Source: Ischnura elegans
Taxonomy: Eukaryota; Arthropoda; Insecta; Odonata; Coenagrionidae
Length of the DNA stretch: 64,000 nt
Assembly: GCF_921293095.1 (NCBI RefSeq)
Contig: NC_060254.1
Location: 6,758,001-6,822,000, forward strand
Reading direction: 5' to 3'
Positions within the stretch are counted from its first letter, which is position 1; each line of letters starts with the position of its first letter. This document shows, piece by piece, positions 19,122 to 31,100 of the stretch. A program made the translations under genes and the position numbers. Under the pieces are notes generated by a model that ran no database searches, was not told where the DNA came from, and saw only the letters and a list, made by a program, of their open reading frames with translations.

Positions 19122-22100
19122 GTATTTCAATAGATCTATTTCCTCATTGACATTCTTGTTGAATGTATTTTCCATTTTCATAAATTGTGAATGAAGTGTT
19201 ATGTCTCCATTGGGATTAATCCTCCCTCTCACATATATGCTAATCCACTCTCTTTGGCCGCTCTCCTGAAACCCATAATAATATCTTGAAATTTTCATGC
19301 TATGTAGATAAAATAGACCTGAGGTAGCATTTGCCAGAGTATGTATTTCAAATTGGAAATGTTGCCTCTTTATTTTCTCAGATATAAATCTTTTGTTCTT
19401 GAGACACAGGAAAATTTTGACACTGGCGTATTCTGTGTAGGTACTCTGAAAATTTCATTGTGAAGTGTGAATGTGGAGTGTTAGAGGGGGCGATAGGTCA
19501 CCACAAATGAGGAGAGAATGGTCTCGGGGGAGGTATGATTCCTCTAAAGGGATCGACCATGAATTATAGGCTGCAGATTTTTAAAATTTCAAGTGATATC
19601 TTGAGAAATGTTTGATACTTGTCCACATGGAATGTTTGTGTTTTGTATTTTAACTTTCTAGTGGGGAAAACTAGGTACACATGTATGTATGTATCAGCAA
19701 ACTTTCAAACTTGTTTTGAGCAAAACATTGTTATGTACATATCTCAAAAGTTATGAGCAGTGTGCCATCATCAGCCATAGACTCCCAACTCTCTGAAATT
19801 GTCATTATTGTTGATGTGCTATTGTAATTATATTTTTCAGGATCATGTAGAGCAGGTGTCACCAAAGACTTAACTCCTAACCAGCGCCTAAGGCAAGATG
19901 TATTTTGTTCGTATGACAAAGATGTTCGCCCAGTGGTCCAGTACTCCAAAAACTTAACAGTTTCTGTGCTCATGATGCTGAGGTTTTTCACTTTTGTAAG
20001 AGAAAAATATTTTATTGGCTTTGTTGCTATGATAATAATAATATATTTTTTGTTTACCATTTTGGAGCAGATACAGCTGGAACTAAGTACTGTCACTTTC
20101 AAAAGTTTCAGGACAAAGTTTGTGGTGCCACTTCTGCTTCTCGAGAAAATTTAGTTTCCCTTACTCTTCCCGTTTTCCTTGGTTGCTCACCAATAATATT
20201 GCATTTGCGGGTGAAGATAGAGGCACTCAGACGGAGAGGTCATTTGCAAATTGATCATTCTGTTTCGATTAATGTCGTATTTAATGATTATTTCGTGTGT
20301 ATTTACTGCGTACTTACCCTGGTTTTGACTGTTGTTTTGTGTTATGCATATTATAAAACCTTCTCTGTGAGCAGTTCTGGTGGCCTAGTGGAGTAAACGT
20401 GCGACTGGGATAGTGGTGATTGTGAGATCAAATCCCCAACGTGAAAAACATTGCTTAAATTTTTTTCAGGTCACTCACTCGTTTTGTATTTATTTATTGA
20501 TTTAAATCACTTAAAATTTGCTGCAAGAGCTTTATATACCTTATGTAACGATAACGAGTCGTATAAAAGTTAAGAATGGGGTAGGGTTAGAATACAATTT
20601 CTATGAATCATTTATTCAAATATTACATTTTGAAGGCTAGGGATTTGCAAAATAGGGTAAGTGGAACCCGGCGGTGAACGAGGGCATAAAAACCATGCGT
20701 CGGTATTTACATAATTGTTTAATACTGGCAAAAAAGGGTCCTGCGTATCAGTTGATTATTGCAAATTTATCAATTGGTTTTGATTGCTGTTGTTTTTAAG
20801 ATTTTCTGTAATCATAATCATAATGAACACCTTGTGAGGTGGGTTTTGGAGCACAGAGGGCTAGCCGGTGTTAAAGATTGGATAATAACCTGTCCTCGGC
20901 GTTAACGTTCTCCTGAAAGACTGGTGAGAAAGAGTCACTCTTTTCCTTTTATTACTAACCACACTATTTTCTGAGTAATTTAAAAATAAGGCTTTTACTA
21001 TTTCTTTAAATTTAGCTGTGCCTCGTTAATGAAATTCAACGAGCAATAATAATTTAAATAGGAAATGTAAAAGCCTAATTAGATGATCTAAAATATAAAA
21101 TATTATTCAATTTGCCTATGCATTCGTTCACCGGCTGTCCTTCATAGATATATCGAATGTGCTCCAATACACCGCGAATCATAATTTATAAAACAATGGA
21201 CAGCATTCTTATCAATTTACGGGATGAAAGACTTAGTTTCATACAGTGTATTCCTCATCCTACACAATTCTATTCATCCCTTTTATTGCTGCGAAATGTT
21301 TTCTTGTCAGCGAAAATGGTGAAGTTCAAAAAAGCCTATTTCCTAACTAAATTGTTCCCGCTGAATAACAGTCTCGAATGCTTTTCTTGGTTTGTTAAGA
21401 ATGGCACGAGGGCAGGTTTGTGAAGTTGAATACTATGCTTCATCACCCGCCTTCTAACTGTTGCGTAGCTGCGTCAAAATTGTGCATCTCCGGATAAGGC
21501 AACTACTCTACCTACCCAGAGGATTCTCCTCGTTCAAATGGTGAATTGGCAAATCCTGATGCCCTCGAAATTGTGGGTGGCTCGACGTCTGCCGCTCCTT
21601 CGCCCGTCTATCAACGACTTGTCGCCTTCCTTGAAACACCTTACTCAGTAATAAACAGTATTCCGGGAAAAATTCAGCAGTGCAGCTATTTAGGCAACAA
21701 TTTTGCTGCCCTCGTTCATGCTTATTAATTGTCTGTATATGGTTGGCTTATAAATCTCGCCTAGGAGCCTCTTCTGCATTTGGTGCCGTAATCTAGGCCT
21801 CCAGGTAAAGACGTACAACAAACAAGCACACATTACGAGTTATTTTCTCCTCTAATGCCGATAAAGGGAACTGTTTGCAGAGAAAAAATATATTATCAGG
21901 TAATACAAAGCTTTGGACATCCATCTAACATGGTGCAAAGCAGTGGCGGATCTATTGGAGGGAGGCTATAGCCCCCCCCATGGACAACCAATTTACACTA
22001 AATAGAATAGCAATTTTTGTTCGGACCCGCAGTACTTCTGGGTGTTTACCCCATACTTAGGCCCGTATTCTTAGTCGACCCTGTAGGGCCAACCGACCCT

Positions 22101-25100
22101 GGATACGTCATCAGCCCCTACATAAAGCGATCTCGCCCTACATACTCCACATCAAGCCCTACATATGGCTGTTTTTGGAACTAAACTCTTGATGTAGGGT
22201 ACCCGAACCAGCCCTACACTCTACAAAAATATGGCTGCCAAATTTCGTCTGCTGATCACTTCGATTAAAGAATCTATGTTACAATGGATATTAAGGGAGA
22301 CGAGCTCACACAAATCATTTTAAAATGTACAGAAACACAGCAGAAAGGTAATAATACTACCGCATTATACCCATCAAGTGAAATAAATAATAAAATTGTC
22401 TGAAGTATAATAAGTCCAATATAGTCCATCACCTTGTTTCTGTGGATTTCCAAAAAGTTGAACTCAGTGTTTTATCTTCTATCTGTTTTGAAGCATACTG
22501 TCAGCCTAAATGTGCTCAAAACTCTCTACTACGGTATCTTCTATTCCCAGATCTCTTATGGCATCATACTCTAGGGAAATTCCTCTAGAGCAAAGAATAT
22601 ATTCTTAATTCAAAAAAAGTTAATTAGGTCCATGTGCAACGAGTCTTATAGGGCACATTGTAAACCTCTTTTTCAGAGACTGGGAATTAAAAATTTTCTT
22701 TCTGTGTATATTTATAATGCCGTGCTGTATACTAAGAAACACCTTACTGATTTTAAAACTAATAAATTTTATCATTCATACATGACAAGGAGTTGTGATG
22801 ATGTGCACGTTTCAATGTCTAATCTAAGTGCAACTTCGAAAGGGCCTCATGCAATGTGTGTAAGGTTATATAATGGTCTGCCACTAAATATAAAAAAGGA
22901 AGAAATATTTTCCGTGTTCAAACAAAAAGTTAGCTCTTATCTTCAAGATAAATGTTTTTACTCAGTGAATGAATATCTGGCATCTATACATTGATCGTAT
23001 TTGTGTATATATATTTTTTTCATGACATGCCCTATGTACTCACTTTGGTATTTGTATCTTTTGGGCAAATAAGCTATTCTATTCTATTCTATATATTTAT
23101 ATTTTTCACGTTTGACACTTGGTATGCTTTTGAGAAACCAATAGCGTTTACATACAACCATAGAAAACATATTTTCATTCCGCTATTTGCCACATGATAA
23201 ACTTAACTTCAGAAGGTAAAAGCGAATGACGAACCATGATTATGCAACGTAAGTTCTCTCATCAATGATCATACTTGCCCTGTACTTATCACTATCTTGT
23301 ACATACCGCTTTTGAAGTATTTTAAAGACAATATGATTCTACTTTTGGCTCGATATGATAGTATTTATAGCGATAATTAATGTAACGACACAACATGGCG
23401 GACGACACCGATTTTTTATTTACCTTGAGCCGTTGCCCTAACAATATGCCCGAAAATTATCGAACGTCTTTTCTTAGTTTCATAGTTAGGTCTCATTATG
23501 CCACCAGAGTGAAAAACTGGCTCTGTGCCATCATCTACGTCATTTCAGAGAACTTGACGACGGAATCAACCACCACTTATGTAGGGTCGACTGAGAAATG
23601 CATGAAGGGGCCTCTTGTTATGTAGGGTCGACTAAGAACACAGGCCTTAGCCCCCCCCTTGTTCCTATCGTGGATCCGCTACTGTAGCAAAGCCCTGGGA
23701 GGGCAAAATGACTTTCCTCCCAGAGGAACACTGCCCAAAAATATTGCAGTTAATTCCAAGAGTCCTCTGTAATCCTTTTTCGGGTGATTTTCTTCTTTTT
23801 GCTCTAATGCAAATTTCATAATATCTGCAACTGCGTCCGGTAATCTTCTCGAGAACACATATCCTGGATGCCTTACATGTAGTTTTCCATATTCATCACA
23901 GGATTTGCATTGGTGCAATTGGATCTCAGCGGAATTTTCTCTCAAGTGGCACTGATTGAAACAAATTCCAGGAATATGTCAATGCACACAGGTGGATGAT
24001 CACTGGGCAATATCACTGTGAAAGTTCCTTAATGGGATTGGAAAAGAGGGGGGATTCATTTGCTGGATTTCATTATCCTATACCTGAATCGTCAACGCAT
24101 GAAGTACCATTTACCATTGTGCCCACGCCAATCCTTCCTCTCTCCTCCTGCACTCCTACCCTCATTAGCCCCTCAGTTCCTCTCCTACTTCTCCCTATGC
24201 TGCTCAAAGATCCATCAAAACTGGAAATCCACCCAACCTATGGCTACTCCTCCCCCACCTATTAACTCTCTATTAACCCTACCTTTTCCCAATGCAAAGA
24301 AATAAAATGTCCTAAGTTGAAACCCAGAGCTTGTACAATGACAAAGAAATACATGCAAGAAGAAGCACCTTCACATACCATAAAGGGGGTTAGCTCTCAG
24401 AAATGATTCACTGAATTTAGATAGAAGCACTTAGATATAATATTTAGATATGGAGAATAAAGCACTGCTACTAACCCCGTTTGAGAAATAAACAGTGATA
24501 AATATAGCATTCAAGGTTATATTGATGAAGTTTAAAGTTTATCTAAAGAATTTTGTGCTTTTACAATGAGTGAGAATGATCAACAAATCTTGAGCGCATG
24601 CAACCTGCGTGCCACGCGTGTCTGACTGGGGTGGTGCGCGCTCACTCTCATTGCGATATCTCAGGAACCAAAGGACAGAAATGAAAGAAATTCGAAGTAA
24701 TACTCTTCAAATGTCTAACGAGTCTTAGAAGACAAAAAAGTGAGTATAATCCAAGAGTGACATCACCTTCATTTATATCCGAAAAATACCAAAATTTCAA
24801 AACTTTAGGTACAGTACGGTATGTTTTCGCTGATATCTGAATGCAAAAATAATTTTCATGATTTATTTTCTCACCAAATGGAACAAAACTGGGGGGCGTC
24901 CCAAAAGAAATTCGAAAACTTTTGAAATAAGAACCACCCTAATGGCACATATTCAGGCCATACAACCTGAATGAGAATGTTACCAATTCCAGGATAGACA
25001 GAAACCTGGAAGGAGTAATTGTGGTAGAACACAAAAATTCTCTTACCATGTAAGCTGGAACATTAAAAATTACCATATTTATTATTTCCTAACAATTTAT

Positions 25101-28100
25101 GTGATTACAATTATGAATTCACGAGATGTTAAATATCTGTTAATTTCTTTTTTTTCAGGAGGAAGTTAGCAACGTGCTCCAACTCAATTCCTGGATGTAT
25201 CTGGTAATGCTTTGTGGATATTGCTTTGATTTAATAATGGGATGCAGTGAAATATGCATGTGATGACATAATTGGTTGTGATGCTGTTCTAGTCTTGGAA
25301 TGATTCACACTTAACTTGGACTCCTGCTGATTATGGAAATATAAGCCAACTTGATGTCAACACTAGGGAAATTTGGGTGCCTGACCTCTCCATTTATAAC
25401 AGGCAAGTTCATTTCAGTTTATTAGAATAAGGAATGCACAGGAATTGTGAAATCTAAATGAATTACCGGCTCCTTTTTTCTTCTCTATTTTGTAACTTTT
25501 CAAAACCTTCTGTTGAAAGGTCTCTCGCTGCATTGCTCTAGTTTCAGAACATTAGAGTTGTGTAAAAGACTTGGATACTAGGGCAGGTTGGAAAAATCGA
25601 TTTTTTTTTCAAATCATCTGGCCTAATTAAAAAAAGTCGACAGATCAGAAATAAGGCCTAAATAATCAGTGGCCTCTACGTGAATCCCTGACCCTCACTC
25701 AAATTTCACTTATGGGGGGGAGGATCAAAAATCGAAACGTTTCATATTTTATGGTCATTCCCTAGAGATTTCGCCGAGTTATTGATCTTTTAGGGCAAAA
25801 AATTTGAGCATTTTGACATATCTGCCACCGTTAAGCCACAAAATGCCAAATTTGAGTGTGTGTCTGCAAAGATAATATTCCAATGCCCACACAGTGTCAC
25901 AGATAAAAAAGTGGCAAGAGGCTCCCACCCCTCCCCACTCGTATCTCCCCCTCCCACACCTCAAATACAGCAAAATTCATCGTGCGTGTGCTGCTAGGAG
26001 GGTGCTCATCTTTGATAATATAATTTGGGAGATGGTAGAAGGTATAAAAAGATGCATAGCGAGACGACTTGTCCCTTTTTGGTGTCTTGTCGGCGTTAAC
26101 AAATCGACGTTACCAACCTTTAGAGAAGTGATGAAATATTTTTGCATTGTTCGCAATATTTTTGGATCTGAGAATGTAGGCATGGAGCCTTTGGTCTATG
26201 AAGAGGCCGCTCGAGTGGATAGAAAGGTGTGCGGACTTTGGAAACATAATTTTCTTCCATATCTTCGACTAAATGGATTTTGCGGTACCACAGGAGGTAC
26301 TAAAATTTACGGAAAAATGCAAATAGGCCAAAAGAGGGTTACATTGAAAAACAAAACTCAAACACTTTTACAGGAGCATTTGAAATGTTTGTTGAGCATG
26401 TTTTGTTTGAGCATGTTAGTGCAAGGAGGAGTATGATGTTCCCCCTAATGAAAAAGTATTTTGAGAGACCAGCAGACGAAACGAAAGATGATGGTTGCTG
26501 GATTGAATCTGACGAGAGATCAGCTGATTTGTATCTCTACATTCCTCATGAAATAAATATGAAGGCATAAACTCAAACTGGAACTTTTGCGGGGAAAATG
26601 CATCTGCCAATGGTGATAGAGGTATATGCAAGAACCAATCAGCAGCAATAATCGCCCCCGCAACTTTAGCTGACGTAATAATCATAACTTCGAAAGATAC
26701 ATCCAAGGTAGTGTACCGGAATTAGACAGAAAAAGATGCTAATTACTGTGAAAACGAAATGAGAGGAATCAAAAGGTGTCATCAATGGGTTCCATTTTGA
26801 TGAAATGAAAGACTATTCTTTTGTCTGATGAAAAAAGACAAATGGACTTATCAATCCAAGTTTGGAGAGGAATATGTGGTGTTCGTTTAAGGAACAGGGT
26901 CCCACTTTTTGGGGTTTGCCACCCCTGTTGGAGGGTTAGCAAATGTTATAAAATCTGTGATTATATATTTCTATGCAAAAGAAAAAGTAGAAATGCCAAA
27001 TTCAAAAGGAATTGGATATGATGGTACCGAGTGAATTCTGCCTAAAAAGGAGGAGGCTTCATCCCTCTGCTACAAGCACAATTCCGACGTCCCTTGCAGT
27101 GGTCTGTTTGTCAATTGCACTCAGTTGGCATAGCATTGCGACGAAACGATTGGAAGGGCGATTTAGGAGCCCAAATAGCTCATAGCTTCAAGAATGACAC
27201 AACCATGATGTTGTAGGGTTTGAACCAATACCATTAAAATTGTCCCCTGAAATTGACTCAAAGACGTTGATTGGTGCAAGTGCTGCAAGAGGCAATGAAA
27301 TCATTAACTACAAAGAAAAGCAAAGAGTCAGCAGCAAAACATGTGCTACGTTGGAAAAACTACACTTGGAGAAGTAGCATTGCTTCAGTGGAAAGAAAGA
27401 AAGTTCAGTACGTCGAAAGTAAGTCCTCCTCGTGCAAGAGCACATGTAAATGACTCAGCTTTTTGTTTAAAAAAATCATTCCTTCTTTTGCGGCGATGAA
27501 CGGTATGAAGAATGGAAACGAAACGAGTTGAGAAATATCGGCTTGGAATTTCTTAAGTTACTACTTTTTCATTCAAAGAATCTGTTCTCTATATAGCACA
27601 TAATTATTCGTTCTGATAATAATTTTAAAAATATTATGGCTCGCATAAGGTTTAAACATAATTTAGTGGCTGCTGAGGCTAGTTATCATCATGATTGAAG
27701 TTTCTCTTTTAAAACTGCCTACTGGAAGTAAAACTGGTCGTCCCCGAGATGAAGCATTGAGTCTGGCCATGGAAGAAATATTTGCATACATCGAGAGTAG
27801 TGACGACTGTCAGTCTACACTGGAAGAATAAAAATATGTTTGCAAAAATTCATATCTTGATAATAGAAGTGTTAAACTGTGATTGATATTAAATATGGTA
27901 ATAAGGTTATTATCACTCCACAAGGCCTCGTACACTACCTAATAGGTGGCGAGGAAACATGCGCATATTATGGAGAATACTAAACCCTCTGTCCCGATTG
28001 TTGGCGGATGGACGGGTGAGAGCAAGCAACCAATATGCGAGTCACGCGTCCAATAATGTTCGGAGAGCGCAACTATATAGTCATGCATATTACGGAGAAT

Positions 28101-31100
28101 ACACTTCCAGCTAACTTTCGAATGGCTTTTTCTCAGAAACGGTAAATCTTAGAGAAAAAAGTGAAATGACAATTTTGTAGATAATTTTCCGATCTTCAAT
28201 TTCGGTCTGAGCAATTTTTATCATAAAACTAACCGTTTGGCAAAAAATGCAGAAAACCCATTTTTGTGACCTTTGACCTTGAATAAAATTTTTTGCACTC
28301 ACAGGATTGATTTTTCAGTATTTCATTAGAGTGGTATCCTTGAGGTTCATGCAAATTTTCAGCTTGTTAGGAATTTATGCAAGAGTACCCCTATTTTTTG
28401 AGCTAATTTGACCAGGCTACTTATCTCCAGCTGAAATCATAAATGTTGGAATATCACAGGGTAGCAGCCTTGGAATTCTCTTTTGTCTATTGTACATCAA
28501 CAATTTGGCAAACAGCTCTGCAAACAAAAACACTTATGTGCAGGTGATACAACTTCAACTATAGGACACAAAGGATCCTCATTAGTTACAATCCAGGATC
28601 TTTAAAGCATCTAGAAAACTGGTTCAAAAGTGACAAGCTATTCATTAGGAGAAGTCCCACATTTAGATCTTCGTCTAAATAGGAAATCTGTTGAAAGAGT
28701 AACTAGTGCATAGTTCTTAGGATTAATAATTAATGAGTCCTTGACTTGGAAGATCCGTATGCCTTCAGTTTCAATAATCAATTATGCCTTAACTTTGCCA
28801 AATGTGGTTATGTTTTGAGAAATCTTGCCAATGTTGTCATCGCAGGAGTGCAAAAAAATGGCATATTTTGGTATCCTCCAGTCGCATCTAATTTATAGCA
28901 TTATTTTCTTGGGATCCTCTCCTGGTTTTAAACGGTTTTTGTAACGCAAAGGAGAGGTATTAGATACAGATACATATGTATGTATATATTATACTACTAT
29001 ATAATTAAAGTACAGGCACGGAAATCTTATAAACCTCACTGAAGAGTTAAAAATGTTTACTCTGCCGAGCTAATACATTTATCACATATGCATTTACATT
29101 TTATATAATAAGAGTGAATTTGCTACAAATAAATGGGCGCAACACTTAGGAGAGAGTAGATGATGACTTTCTTGATTTCTTCCTATAAAAGGATTCATGG
29201 TCAGTAAATAAAAATGAAATTTACTGAGGTATTAATCTAAGAAGCAGAGTCTTTATCCTTTAGAGTATTTTTCATCTTTTTAGTGGTGACATGAACTCTG
29301 ACATGACTTTCAAGCGCACTGATTGTATTGTGGATGACAAGGGGCATGTTCAGTGCGTGCCAGTGGCCAAGTGGCCCGTCCACTGCACACCCAATCTTCG
29401 AGAGTGGCCGTACGATCTGCATGAGTGCAGCATGATCCTCGGATCTTGGTCTTACACTGGAGAGCTGCTTGACTTTGATTTGCTTCATCAAGGGGTTAGT
29501 ACCTATATGCTCAGTATTTATGATTTACTTAACAACACTTTCCTTACCACAATTCCGCATCTTTTCTGGAGTCTATGTCTGGAAATAATATTAATAATAT
29601 GTATTTATTTGCCTGAGGATCTTGGTACATGCATGTTCCATGATATACGGCATGTCAATGTTTAGTTACAATGTATAATACAATACCCAATCAGAACATA
29701 TTGACATAATCAAATACATATTCATCAACAGAATAAAATAAATGTACCATAAAAAACTCCTAGTTCAGCTTAAATTTAAAAATAGAAAGTTCTTCCACAC
29801 TCTTAATGTTTCTAGGTAGCTTGTTATAGGTGGGATGAGTCTCATCCCAGACGGCACAGAACCCTCCGTATCTAATTCGTATGTACATAGTACCCATTGA
29901 CTACGGGGATACTGTGCCGCTTCGTCGCTTTTCGTCAATGGATAATTTCCATTCGCGGCCTGTTGAGGAAGCGCGTACGCAGCATGTGAATGTCCGCTAC
30001 GAAGCACGTACGATAGGATACGAAGCGCGCAGGAACACAGCACTCAGGCTAATCTCAATCGATTAGGTCGAAAATTAGATATATCGTAACTCGCACGATC
30101 GAAAAATGTATCGAACGCAACACAATCAATAGCTACTGACCGTTGCGAGAACCTTAATACGAATCATTATGAATTGTAAGTTCTCAACAGGTAAATAATA
30201 CTATATCATGGTATTTAGAATTCATGATACAGTATTATTTACCTATTGAGAACTTACAAAACTTATTCGGCCACTTAAATAACTGCGAAAAATGAGATTC
30301 TCAAGGCTAATTCACGCATCCCCAGCATCCAGCATTCTTAAGTGGCTCCTACTTACTTGGAAACCTTGAGATGTTAATAAGAGTAAATTCTTATTAATTT
30401 TGACACTAAATAAGACATCACATAGCCCACAAGCATTAAAAAGCTTACCCTAAAGCCTGACGAAATGAAATTTTTAAATAAAAATTGCCGATGAAACAGG
30501 ATTGCTGACACATCTGCTATTAGTATGATCGAATTCATCAAAATGTAAGCAAAAATTAACGTATAGTTCAGTCTCAGCTACTAAAACTTACCCATATCAG
30601 GCGCTAAAGTATTTGAAAAATTATTTGGGATGAGTAAAAGTCTCTAGGTCACTGCAGTAAATGTATCAACCTATTAAAAATATCAAAGTCCTGCCAAATC
30701 ACCAGCATAAACACTTGTAAAATAAAACATGGTATCTCTTAGATCACACCTCCGATTTTATACTAACTTTGCATGAAGTCACCACCACAAGAAATTTTAA
30801 AGAGGCAGGAAAGAAAAAACCCACAGAAATACAATACATATATTATGTATTTTCTATTGTCAACCACAATAATATTTCCAATTTTCTCTTCTATCCCACA
30901 TCTAATTTAGCGAAACAATTACTCTTATTCTCTTTCGAATAGAAAATTATTTAAAAGAAGACTGGTCGATACATAAAAACTATCTTCAATACTTTCTCCG
31001 ATGAACGTCCACTATCACAGCATCTTGCACAAATCAAATCCACATCCACAAATATGTCACTTCTGCCACAATGTCTGTCTTCTTGGCGACAGGTAGGTAA

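Noticed and set aside
24060-24305. Pro/Ser/Leu-rich + strand frames
   Set aside because: Low-complexity C/T-rich DNA. Overlapping frames are open together, which points to composition rather than coding.
29291-29665. A 124-codon frame starting at an ATG inside receptor exon 5
   Set aside because: The ATG is internal to the exon. The frame runs through the donor at 29495 into intron, so only 29284-29494 is coding.
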